Below, piece by piece: positions 14,457-21,705 of a DNA stretch of 21,705 bases. A model generated the notes under the pieces. That model saw nothing but the letters and a program-made list of their open reading frames with translations. It had not been told where the DNA came from and ran no database searches. The translations under genes and the position numbers were made by a program. Source of the DNA: JANYHF01 sp031393505 (GTDB lineage Bacteria > Pseudomonadota > Alphaproteobacteria > Rhizobiales > Hyphomicrobiaceae); NCBI GenBank assembly GCA_031393505.1, contig JANMVX010000287.1, forward strand, positions 1 through 21,705, read 5' to 3'. Position 1 is the stretch's first letter; each line of letters starts with the position of its first letter.

Positions 14457-16214
14457 ATGAGGTTTGACAGCATCTTGAGAACCGCTTTGGCGGCGCTCTT
14501 TACGCTCTGTCTGCTGAGCGCACCCACGCATAGTCAATCGAAGAGCCAGATAGCGCTGTTTCAGCAGATCCGGCAACTCTATCAACTTGGCAGCTACGAC
14601 GACGCCATTCCGCTTGCTCAGACCTACGCGGAACTCGCGCGTGGTCAGTTCGGCGGGGCCGATGTCAGGACCCAGATCGCGCAAAGAAATCTGATCGAGA
14701 TCCTCGAAAGTGCGGCGGCGGTGGCAGAGGCACAGAACGCCATCGACGAGTCCATCCGTCTTCGATTGCGGGCACTTGCGGTTGCCGAGCAGGCGTTCGG
14801 CCCAGATAGCCTGGACGTCGCCTCGATCCTTGCCGTGATTGGCCAGCAGTACCTGCGATGGCTCGATTCAGGGCGCCCCAACTCGGACAACCAGCGTGTC
14901 AATGAGCAGTCCATCGACCAGATGTTGGCCGAGGCCGGTCCTGGACTGGGAACCATGCTCGCCGACAAGAACGCAGGCGACCAGCACGATTTGGAGGCGG
15001 CGTCCGAACGGATGCTCAGGAGAGCACTTGCCATCCGGGAAAAACAATTGCCGCCTGACGACCCCGATTTGCTCGCCAGTCTCAGGCAGCTTGGCGATCT
15101 ACTGGCACTTGAGGGGCGCTATCGGGAGGCTTCGGAGTTCCACCATCGTCTTCCGCTGCCGCCCGCCCCGGTGCTTGGGTTGCGCGCAGAGTTTGGTGGG
15201 ATATCTGCGCCAGGGACTGTCGTCTTCTTCGGCACGGACAGACGGGCCGATCCGACTCGTCCGGGCAGCTTTGGAAGTGAGCGTGGAGAGGGGAACGCAT
15301 TTGGCGCCGCTTCTGTCGACTTTCAGGCGCTGGCCGGCCGCGCGGCGGGCGCTACCACGCGTGACAGACTGTTGAAGACGGTCGATCCAAGGCGCATTAG
15401 GATCGACCGCGTCCAAACGCTTGACGATAATTCCTTGCGCCAAGACGTCAGGTACAAGGTTCAATCGGCGACCAGGTTTCCGCGCCAGGCCTTGATGTTC
15501 GTCCACGGCTTCAATGTCACTTTCGACAACGCGCTGTTGCGCACCGCGCAGTTGGCCCATGACCTCGATTTCGATGGCCCGGTATTCTTGTACAGCTGGC
15601 CGTCACGCGGCAATCTGGCCGAATCCGACTACTTCGCCGATCAGAAGAGTTCTTTAGCCGCGGTAGATGACTTGCGCGCATTTTTGGAGTTCGTCGTTGC
15701 CAAGTCCGGCGCCAGCCATGTGCATCTGATCGCGCATAGTATGGGAAATCCGCTGCTATTGAGGGCCCTTGGCTTGTTGAAGGCGGGACCTGGTTGGGCC
15801 GACCTGCATATTGGTCAGGTCATTCTGGCGGCGCCCGATATGGATGCGCGGGAGTTTACCGCAGCGATCCCGCTCCTGCGCAATATTGCCGCCGGGATCA
15901 CGCTCTATGCCTCGGCCAGCGATCGGGCCCTGGTCGTCTCGCGCCTGGTCAACGGCGCAACTGCATCTCGTGCCGGCTATGTTCCGCTCCAGGGCCCCGT
16001 CGTTGTTGAGGGCGTCGAAACAGCAGATATTACAGCCGTAAGCTCCGACATTCTGTCGCTCAACCACAACGCCTATGCTGAAAGCCCAGTGCTTCTCGAG
16101 GACATTGGCAAGCTACTGCACGGAATTAGTCCCCCCGATCTGCGGGAGCCGGAGATGCGCCCCGTCCATGGTGGAAATGGTATCTACTGGCAGTTTCAAC
16201 CGGGCAGTGATTGA
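14457..16214 (+). CDS. Exported alpha/beta hydrolase (DUF900) with helical-repeat N-terminus
   Basis: A 585-residue protein. It starts with a Sec signal peptide (basic MRFDSILR, hydrophobic core, cleavage near THSQ-S, residues 22-25). Residues about 30-225 are helical with TPR-like repeats (YQLGSYDDAIPLAQTYAELA, RMLRRALAIREKQLP, EGRYREASEFH). A linker leads to VVFFGTDRR and then a DUF900-type hydrolase: MFVHGFNVTFDNA (oxyanion strand), VFLYSWPSRG, nucleophile elbow IAHSMGN (S428), acid in APDMD (D461 or D463) and base in LNHNAYAES (H537). The triad looks complete, so it should be an active serine esterase, lipase or similar in the periplasm; the natural substrate of this family is unclear. 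It lies 69 bases after the importer operon on the same strand, but the helical-repeat layout gives no link to sugar uptake. Confidence 0.82.
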   Translation: MRFDSILRTALAALFTLCLLSAPTHSQSKSQIALFQQIRQLYQLGSYDDAIPLAQTYAELARGQFGGADVRTQIAQRNLIEILESAAAVAEAQNAIDESIRLRLRALAVAEQAFGPDSLDVASILAVIGQQYLRWLDSGRPNSDNQRVNEQSIDQMLAEAGPGLGTMLADKNAGDQHDLEAASERMLRRALAIREKQLPPDDPDLLASLRQLGDLLALEGRYREASEFHHRLPLPPAPVLGLRAEFGGISAPGTVVFFGTDRRADPTRPGSFGSERGEGNAFGAASVDFQALAGRAAGATTRDRLLKTVDPRRIRIDRVQTLDDNSLRQDVRYKVQSATRFPRQALMFVHGFNVTFDNALLRTAQLAHDLDFDGPVFLYSWPSRGNLAESDYFADQKSSLAAVDDLRAFLEFVVAKSGASHVHLIAHSMGNPLLLRALGLLKAGPGWADLHIGQVILAAPDMDAREFTAAIPLLRNIAAGITLYASASDRALVVSRLVNGATASRAGYVPLQGPVVVEGVETADITAVSSDILSLNHNAYAESPVLLEDIGKLLHGISPPDLREPEMRPVHGGNGIYWQFQPGSD

Positions 16215-16284
16215 GAGCGGAGCTGAAACGAGCCGGGTATTCCATGATCGCGGTCGCCGAGTGATGATGTTGCTCTAAGGTCCC

Positions 16285-17676
16285 TCAGCGTCGGATCACC
16301 ATTGCGTGCTCCGGAGACAGGAAGAAGGGCGTCAAATAGGCCGGCATGTTGCTGAGAGGTAAGACTTCGGGCTTGAGGCGAATGCCGAGCGAGCTGCGCA
16401 TGAATTCGCGGCGAGACTGGATGCGGGCCCACATCTCCGGGAACCGCTCGGCAAGGGCTGCACGGCCTGCCTCGTCGAGCAACGCGATGCCGTCTTCGAC
16501 ATTGGAGGTGAAATAGGGCGTGCCGGTCGCCGGGATGATGTCGACTTGAAGGGCTTGACCCGATCGCAACGGCTCGATGCTGCCCGCATAGATCGGCGTG
16601 TTCATCCATTCATCGTGATGAATGAGATGTCCTGGATTCAAGAATACGCCGAAGAATGGGTCGCCAAGCCGGCGGGCCACGATCTCGGCAAGCACACCAC
16701 CTGGCACGCCAATGCCGATAGTTTCGTACCATTCCACCACTGCGGCGAAATAGGGCGCAGCAAGTCGGTCGATATAGTCGCGGATGCCCTCTGGCAACTG
16801 GCCTGCTTCTGATACCATCCAACCGGCCCGGCAATTCAGGGCTCCCCAGACGCCATAGGCGACGGTGATGGGATCGCCATGCTCAATGATCCGGGAGCCC
16901 GGGCTTGCCAGGCCCAGGGCCGCACGGGGCCCCGTGCTCAGCATGGTATGACAGCTCAGCGGCAGGCCTATCGGGGCCAACAGGCGCGCCGCATCGAACT
17001 CCCGCATTCCGGGTCGCGTACCGGTCACGACACGTCTTATCGCACTGGACGTGTGGCACGCCGCAAATTCAAACGATGCCAGTTGCTCGATCTCATTTAC
17101 CGCCCGCATACCCTCGCTCGGATGCATCAGTTCGGAGTTGGAATTGACGATGCGCCCCGACGGCCCCGTCGTCCGCCTGATGGCGTCGACGAGAAACGAT
17201 GGGATTTCGAACCATTGCTCCCATAAAGAGCTTTCCTCCCGGCCAAAGTACTTCCAACCGATGATGCCAACGACGCAACCTGCTGTAATACCACCGCTTC
17301 TCAAAACATCTTCAAGGGGCGGTGTCCGTGTACGGTCTTGACCGAGCAGGCCAAATGGTGGGTACACGACAACATTTGCATCAATGGCCGCCGCTTTGGC
17401 GAAGCCTTGATTCTCCGGGCCGGTCAGGAGTGTCTGATTGCCGGTTGGTCCGACAACCAGCAACGCTTCCTCGAAACGCGGATCGAATCCGGTCAAGTAG
17501 CTGATGTTTGCCCCATGCTCGCGATCACCGTAGATCGCGAGAGCGTCGATCCCGCGGGCACGACAGCGGTCAACCAAGCGAGCGAGCCTTTGGCGCAAGA
17601 GCGCCGCAGGGACCAGAGGCTGCTCGAGTGGTGTGCCGAATTCGGGCAGCTCCACGTGGCGCAGGACAGCTTCCAT
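16285..17676 (-). CDS. M24-fold (creatinase/Xaa-Pro peptidase-like) protein
   Basis: A 463-residue protein from the ATG at 17676, which has GGAG seven to eight bases upstream; an ATG at 17718 is a less supported alternative. The N-terminal part fits the creatinase/prolidase N-domain (RLVDRCRARGIDALAIYGDR, ISYLTGFDPRFEEALLVVG). The C-terminal half follows the pita-bread M24 fold: FAACHTSSAIRR, then GDPITVAYGVWGALNCRAG where metallopeptidases have two aspartate ligands (here alanines), NPGHLIHHDEW with the conserved histidines, and SNVEDGIALL keeping the late glutamate. Loss of the aspartates points to a metal-free creatinase-like C-N hydrolase or an inactive relative rather than a peptidase. 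It is downstream of and co-oriented with the SnoaL-like gene. Confidence 0.75.
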   Translation of the reverse strand: MEAVLRHVELPEFGTPLEQPLVPAALLRQRLARLVDRCRARGIDALAIYGDREHGANISYLTGFDPRFEEALLVVGPTGNQTLLTGPENQGFAKAAAIDANVVVYPPFGLLGQDRTRTPPLEDVLRSGGITAGCVVGIIGWKYFGREESSLWEQWFEIPSFLVDAIRRTTGPSGRIVNSNSELMHPSEGMRAVNEIEQLASFEFAACHTSSAIRRVVTGTRPGMREFDAARLLAPIGLPLSCHTMLSTGPRAALGLASPGSRIIEHGDPITVAYGVWGALNCRAGWMVSEAGQLPEGIRDYIDRLAAPYFAAVVEWYETIGIGVPGGVLAEIVARRLGDPFFGVFLNPGHLIHHDEWMNTPIYAGSIEPLRSGQALQVDIIPATGTPYFTSNVEDGIALLDEAGRAALAERFPEMWARIQSRREFMRSSLGIRLKPEVLPLSNMPAYLTPFFLSPEHAMVIRR

Positions 17677-17808
17677 CGCGTATCTCCGAGGCGGGACTTC
17701 ACACGCTGCTACTAGCATCGAAATTATGTCCAACCCAGCGTCTGAACCCCAATCATAGGCCGGTCACATGGAGATCCGTCATCTGTTGTCGGATGTTCGC
17801 GCAGAGCG

Positions 17809-18240
17809 CTAGTTGCTTGCGGCCCGTTTCGAGGCAGGCGCGGCGTGATAGGCCTCGGCCAACAGACCGGTATCCTGGTGGCCGCGGAACGCGCTGATCT
17901 TGCCGTCCCGGATGGTGATGACATGCACCCAATCGTTTTCGCCGGACACGCCACTACGATGCATGGTCCAGGCGGAATGGCCAGCCACGAACACCATGTC
18001 GTCGGCGACTGCGAATTTTTGCGGTTCGAAGCTTGTGAGTTCCTGCGTCTCTTTGAGCAGGCGGAAGAACTTGGCCGCGCCAGCCTTGCCGTCGCGGATG
18101 CCGGCCATCGGCACGTCCTTGGCGCGGCCGATCATGCCCCAGGTGACGTCGGGCGTCATCATCTCGAGTGCGGCCGGGATATCGCCACGGCCGAATGCTC
18201 CGTAGGCGTCTTGCACAAGCTTGATGTTGGTGTTGGTCAT
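17809..18240 (-). CDS. SnoaL/NTF2-like small protein
   Basis: A 143-residue protein. The start is set by GGAGG shortly before the ATG (MTNTNIKLV); an in-frame start 24 bases further upstream lacks support. The cone-shaped NTF2/SnoaL fold is suggested by VQDAYGAFGRGDIPAALEMM at the N-terminus, MTPDVTWGMIG, the middle strand DDMVFVAGHS, and the final strand pair WVHVITIRDGKISAFRGHQD, a classic family ending. Such proteins act as small isomerases, cyclases or hydrolases, or bind small molecules; the reaction here is unknown. It lies 69 bases after the HD-GYP/LuxR gene and 132 bases before the M24 gene on the same strand, so the three could be one transcript. Confidence 0.82.
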   Translation of the reverse strand: MTNTNIKLVQDAYGAFGRGDIPAALEMMTPDVTWGMIGRAKDVPMAGIRDGKAGAAKFFRLLKETQELTSFEPQKFAVADDMVFVAGHSAWTMHRSGVSGENDWVHVITIRDGKISAFRGHQDTGLLAEAYHAAPASKRAASN

Positions 18241-18309
18241 GATGTCCTCCGTTGCGTTGAGCAAGGAGACGATAGCGCGCTTCCCAGTCCGCCGCCTGAG
18301 GAATACTCC

Positions 18310-19866
18310 CTATCCCGGCGCATAAAGTCCGTGTTCGATGGCGAACAGCGTGGCGCCGCCGCGCGTCTTGACGCCGATCTTGGCATAGACGCTTTGGGTG
18401 TGGTTATCGACGGTCTTGGGCGAGATGCCGAGGGTGCGAGCGGTTTCCTTCATCGACTGCCCGAGGGCGATCGAGCGCAGCACATCGACCTCGCGTCCGG
18501 TCAGTCCTGCGACCAAGTGCTTGCGCACCGGCACGCTGTGACCAGCAGCCTCCAGTACACCGGCGACCGCCTCGCCGTCGAGCCTGCCCTCGCGCTTGAG
18601 CGCGGCCGCAGCAGTATGTTCGGTAAGCGCCGCGCGATGGGGCCGTGTCTCAATTTTGTTCGGATAGGCCTCGGCGGCGGCGAGGATTTTGCCCTGCACG
18701 GACAGCGCCGGGCCACGAGCGCCGCGGTGGTAGCCCGAACCGTCGCAGCGCTCGTGGTGCTGGGCGACGATGGCGCCGAGCCGCGCCAGCGCGGCCGGGC
18801 GCGCCAGCACACGTTCGCCATAATACGTATGCAGGCGCACTTGCTCCCAATCGCTCTCACTGAACGCGGTTGGTTTTAACCAGATGCGAGCAGGCACCGC
18901 GACCTGGCCGATATCATGCAACAAGCCGGCGCGGGTGAGGTCGGTGGCGTCGCCTTCAGGCAGTCCACAACGCCGGGCCGCGTCACCTGCAAGCACCGCC
19001 ACAGCGCGCGAGTGGCCAACCGAGTAGGGCGACTTCAAATCGGCGAAATCCGCCATGGCGAGGCAGGCCGCGTCGAATTCTTGTTCCGACATTTGCGTGT
19101 GCGGCTCGGGTTCGAGAGCCAACACCGCATCCCAGGTGGTATCGTCGAGACCGGCGGTCAGCTGGCCGGAGCCTCTGACGAACAAGTCGACGAGGCGCGG
19201 TTCGTAAGCATGGCCCTGGCGCGCCTTGAGCTTGGCCTCGGCTGCCGCCGGCCCGAAGGCCGCCCTGAGCACGATAGCGTCTTATGCAAACGACACGATG
19301 CGCACCGCGAGCGCGATCGCTTTGCCCTTTAGGCCGCGTGGCAGGCCACGGCCATCCCATCGCTCGTAGAGCTGTCCAAGATTTCTGCAGACGCCCTGGC
19401 TCAAGCTGAGCCGCTCTGCGAGGCGCTCAGCCACTTCACAATGGCCCGCGAGGATCTCCGCACTCACTTTACGGCTGGTGATGAGGCCGCGCGTCACGCC
19501 CGCTAGAAACTCCAATGCCCCGGAGTCCGCATTGGCGCGGCGCAGATGGGCAAACACCAGCGCGCCCATTTCGTTGGCGCGCCCCGGGTCGATGCGTGCG
19601 AAATCACGGCGGAAGTCGATCTCGTCGCCCAACAGGGCGGCCATGGCGTGGGTCTCGGCGTTGCAACCGATGTAGCGCAGGAGCGACTGATAATAAATTT
19701 CCACCATCTCCCCGGCGCTCAGGGACAGTTGGTGGCCGATGCGGGTCGCCAGCACGCAGGATTTCAGCGCGAACTCCACCGGCTGCCCCATGGCCAGATC
19801 GGTCGCAAGCGACAGCGCCGCGATAACTTGGCCAAGCCGCGCGCCAGAAGTCCGGTCCAATGCCAT
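18310..19866 (-). pseudogene. HD-GYP/LuxR-type regulator interrupted by an ochre codon
   Basis: A continuous frame of 518 codons from the ATG at 19866 is broken only by TAA at 19282-19284 (codon 195), where the sense reads RIVSFA-stop-DAIVLRAAFGP. The N-terminal piece has an HD-GYP-like segment with WDGRGLPRGLKG. The C-terminal piece has a second one with LLHDIGQVAVP and HHERCDGSGYHRG, then a LuxR/NarL-type helix-turn-helix (LTGREVDVLRSIALGQSMKE, GISPKTVDNHTQSVYAKI). Intact relatives would be phosphohydrolase-like transcription regulators, with HD-GYP domains linked to cyclic-di-GMP turnover. No frameshift is needed; one base change (for example CAA to TAA) explains it. A GTG four codons after the stop (19272) could restart translation but has no ribosome-binding site. 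It could be a recent pseudogene, a sequencing error, or two proteins. Confidence 0.8.
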
Positions 19867-19872
19867 GGAGCG

Positions 19873-19900
19873 ATTATAGCGCTCCAAATTCGGTTGTCAC
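19873..19900 (-). promoter_or_regulatory. Strong, possibly leaderless promoter of the HD-GYP/LuxR gene
   Basis: On the minus strand GTGACA (19900-19895) is followed after 16 bases by a perfect TATAAT (19878-19873). The ATG at 19866 begins only six bases after this box, where transcription would be expected to start, so the mRNA may have no leader. No ribosome-binding site precedes the ATG. A six-base inverted repeat (GGAGCG/CGCTCC, 19867-19872 and 19880-19885) brackets the -10 box and could be a regulator site. Confidence 0.5.
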
Positions 19901-20228
19901 GACGATGCGCTCGGACATGAGCTGTGAGTAGCTACGCTGCGCAAAGCGACTTGAGCACCCTATCCCAGTCGCCAATAGAAATGTGAAAGTGGCTTTCGAG
20001 CTGACGACCTACATGGGTCAACCGCGTTGCATGCCAACCGGCGGAGGGAAGAAAGGATCGAGAACCCGACTTGGAGTCAAACCAATGACGCTATCCACCG
20101 CGTAGCGAAAATTATGATCTGATCTGCCGCATGCCGAGACAACGCGGTAGCTCACATAGTAGATGTGGTCGGCGAACACTCAGTGTGTCTCCGATCACGT
20201 ATGGGTCGAAGGCTGCTCTTGTGAAGGG

Positions 20229-20285
20229 TTTCGGATGACGGCCCATCACGACGCCAACCACGCGCACTGGGGCCGTCGTCCGAAA
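20229..20285. repeat. Long inverted repeat (16-base arms)
   Basis: TTTCGGATGACGGCCC (20229-20244) pairs with GGGCCGTCGTCCGAAA (20270-20285) with one non-Watson-Crick position that would be a G-U pair in RNA. The loop is 25 bases. It is much stronger than random hairpins in this window and lies in DNA with no gene. Confidence 0.7.
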
Positions 20286-20310
20286 GTCTCCAGGGAAGGA
20301 ACCCGCGAGA

Positions 20311-20329
20311 GGTACGGTGTGACCGTGCC
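20311..20329. repeat. Tight hairpin next to the long inverted repeat
   Basis: GGTACGGT (20311-20318) and ACCGTGCC (20322-20329) form an eight-base stem with one wobble pair and a three-base loop GTG, 25 bases after the long inverted repeat. Confidence 0.6.
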
Positions 20330-20385
20330 GCAAGCGCTATGGGGATTTCGGTGCCGGGCTGGTGTGTGGTGAGGCCAGTTGTGAT

Positions 20386-20456
20386 GCTGGCAATGCCGTC
20401 GGCAGCTGCTTACTGGGCCGGATGGGCATCAGGGCTGGCCCGTCATGCTTGCCAGC
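20386..20456. repeat. Longer-range stem GCTGGCAA/TTGCCAGC
   Basis: GCTGGCAA (20386-20393) is the perfect reverse complement of TTGCCAGC (20449-20456). The 55 bases between them contain a further pair GGGCC (20415-20419)/GGCCC (20437-20441), so a branched fold is possible. Confidence 0.45.
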
Positions 20457-20568
20457 ACCTCAGAATGCAGCTTCCGACGGTCACTTGCGATGGCAGTGCG
20501 CAGCTCTCTGGCGCCGGAGGATGGACCAGCATCATGCACAATAGTCGTCTGGCGCTGCAGATTTGCCA

Positions 20569-21705
20569 TCATGACGTATCGATCCTGATGACAGACGGTC
20601 TTGGTGAAGCCTGATGGCGCGGCGCCTGGCCTGGCTCGAAGGTCTCGACCTTGTGCATCGGGCCTCCGCAGCCGGGACAGGTCCTGATTGGCGCGACCTC
20701 CGCAGCAGCATCAGTGGCCGGCGGTTCGGGCGTTGCCAGCAGCTCGCGCGCTTTGGCGAGATTGCCAGCCTTGGCGCCGCTGGCCAGGAAGCCGTAGTGC
20801 CGGATGCGGTGGAAGCCTTTGGGCAGGACGTGGATCAGCAGGCGGCGGATGAACTCGCCGGCTGGCAGCGTCATGGTGGTGTAGCGAGCCTCACCCTCGA
20901 CGCGGTAGTTCTTGACCTTGAAAGTCACGTGGCCGGCCTCGGCTTTGATCAGACGGCTGTTCGAGATCGCAACCCGGTGCGTGTAGCGCGAGAGATAGGC
21001 CAGCACCGCCTTGGGTCCGGCGAACGGACGCTTGGCGTAGACGAACCAGCGGGTCTTCCCGAGCGGCGCCAGGAATGCTGCGAACTGATCGGCATCAGTC
21101 AGATGCGTGTGCGAACCGAAGAAGGTGAGTTTGCCCTCGGCATGGGCCGCGCTCAGCTTCTCCATCATCAGCCTACGGAACAAACTGGAGAGCACGAACA
21201 CCGGCAGGAAGAAGTTGGGCCGGCAAGCAATCCACGCCGATTGGCCGGTAGAGAACCCACCGCCCGGCACGATCATGTGCACATGGGGATGATGCGTCAT
21301 AGCCGAGCCCCAGGTATGGAGCACGGCCGTGATGCCGATCCTGGCGCCGAGATGCTTGGGATCGGCAGCGATGGTGAGCAAAACCTCGGACGAGGCCTTG
21401 AACAAGAGATCGTAGATCACCGCCTTGTTCTGATAGGCGATGTCGCCGATGGTGGCCGGCAGCGTGAAGACGATGTGGAAGTAGGGCACCGGCAGCAGTT
21501 CGGCCTCGCGGTCCTCCATCCAGTCGCGCGCCGCCGCGCCCTGGCACTTGGGGCAATGTCGATGACGGCAACTGTTAAAGGCGATGGCGGTATGTCCGCA
21601 GGCGCCATTCTGGCAACGCATGACGTGTCCGCCGAGGGCCGCCGTGCGGCAGCTCTCGATGGCGCTCATCACCTTCAACTGGCCAAGGCTGAGATGGCCG
21701 CGGTT
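20569..21705 (-). CDS. IS91-family transposase (5' end off window)
   Basis: The frame is open to the right edge: nine further codons reading NRGHLSLGQ precede the first internal start, so the true start lies outside. The visible 378 residues contain the N-terminal zinc-binding cysteines (CQNGACGHTA, CRHRHCPKCQ), the HUH motif HHPHVHMIVPGGG (around 21275-21295) and the catalytic-tyrosine region YLSRYTHRVAISNSRLI. The C-terminus, with a second CPGCGGPMHKVE zinc-like motif and the ending SVIRIDTS, appears complete. Members transpose by rolling-circle replication from one single-stranded end and have no terminal inverted repeats. No frameshift or internal stop is visible, so the enzyme may be active if its N-terminus is intact. 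Confidence 0.9.
   Translation of the reverse strand, partial: NRGHLSLGQLKVMSAIESCRTAALGGHVMRCQNGACGHTAIAFNSCRHRHCPKCQGAAARDWMEDREAELLPVPYFHIVFTLPATIGDIAYQNKAVIYDLLFKASSEVLLTIAADPKHLGARIGITAVLHTWGSAMTHHPHVHMIVPGGGFSTGQSAWIACRPNFFLPVFVLSSLFRRLMMEKLSAAHAEGKLTFFGSHTHLTDADQFAAFLAPLGKTRWFVYAKRPFAGPKAVLAYLSRYTHRVAISNSRLIKAEAGHVTFKVKNYRVEGEARYTTMTLPAGEFIRRLLIHVLPKGFHRIRHYGFLASGAKAGNLAKARELLATPEPPATDAAAEVAPIRTCPGCGGPMHKVETFEPGQAPRHQASPRPSVIRIDTS
20569..21705 (-). mobile_element. Partial IS91-type insertion sequence
   Basis: Defined only by the transposase gene. The end downstream of the transposase (its origin side) should lie below 20569, perhaps within the hairpin-rich stretch to about 20229, and the other end is outside the window. 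IS91 elements make no target duplication and have no inverted ends, so the boundary cannot be placed by eye. Confidence 0.6.

Larger units (their letters stand above)
19888..20568. other. Long gap without a supportable gene, rich in hairpins
   Basis: About 680 bases between the HD-GYP/LuxR promoter and the IS91 transposase stop. Short open frames exist on both strands but have no ribosome-binding sites, recognisable domains or consistent codon use. The right half (about 20229-20456) holds three inverted repeats listed separately. Part of this stretch is probably the 3' flank of the IS91-type element, where its replication origin should lie; the exact boundary is not visible. Confidence 0.5.

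Noticed and set aside
17845..18879. 344-codon frame on the plus strand
   Set aside because: It is antisense to both the SnoaL-like and HD-GYP/LuxR genes, whose motifs are clear.
20163..20614. Small overlapping plus-strand frames in the gap before the transposase
   Set aside because: No ribosome-binding sites, domains or consistent codon use; the inverted repeats are a better account of this DNA.

Overview
The window is GC-rich DNA with long reading frames on both strands. Its genes are of the kinds common in Alphaproteobacteria, probably Hyphomicrobiales (rhizobia and relatives): HipAB, ribose/fructose-type ABC importers, a LacI repressor, an HD-GYP/LuxR protein, an IS91-type transposase and a rhizobial-type short integrase relic. 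The genus cannot be named from this sequence alone. It looks like an accessory, island-like segment rather than core genome. No rRNA, tRNA or CRISPR array was seen.

Left part (1-4.8 kb, + strand) is a small defence region. It holds the end of a HipB-type antitoxin overlapping an intact HipA-type kinase toxin, then about 0.5 kb without a convincing gene. A two-gene operon follows: a DUF4297/Cap4-type nuclease and a Rad50/SMC-like ATPase with a CPTC hook. This pair matches the two-gene form of the anti-phage Lamassu system (lmuA-lmuB).

Middle part (5.1-14.4 kb) is a carbohydrate-uptake region. On the left, a periplasmic binding protein and an RbsC-type permease (minus strand) diverge from an FGGY sugar kinase. 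Directly after the kinase is a decayed tyrosine-recombinase tail with an in-frame stop. Then a LacI-type repressor diverges from an operon: a DegT/StrS-type PLP aminotransferase, a second binding protein, a second permease and a single-domain ATPase of FrcB-FrcC-FrcA layout. A clean promoter with a perfect 12-bp palindrome at its start site precedes the aminotransferase and is the likely repressor operator. The first importer has no ATPase of its own here and may share the second one. The combination of aminotransferase, sugar kinase and two importers suggests uptake and processing of an unusual sugar, amino sugar or cyclitol. The substrate cannot be read from the sequence.

Right part (14.4-21.7 kb) holds an exported alpha/beta hydrolase with a helical-repeat N-terminus, a creatinase-like member of the M24 fold lacking the usual metal ligands, and a SnoaL/NTF2-like small protein. 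Next is an HD-GYP/LuxR-type regulator cut by an ochre codon and preceded by a strong, possibly leaderless promoter. After a 0.7-kb stretch without a gene but with several strong hairpins, an IS91-family transposase runs off the right edge.

The items most worth following are the Lamassu-like pair, the two-importer/aminotransferase/kinase cluster with its operator, the nonsense-split HD-GYP regulator, and the hairpin-rich non-coding stretch beside the IS91 transposase.
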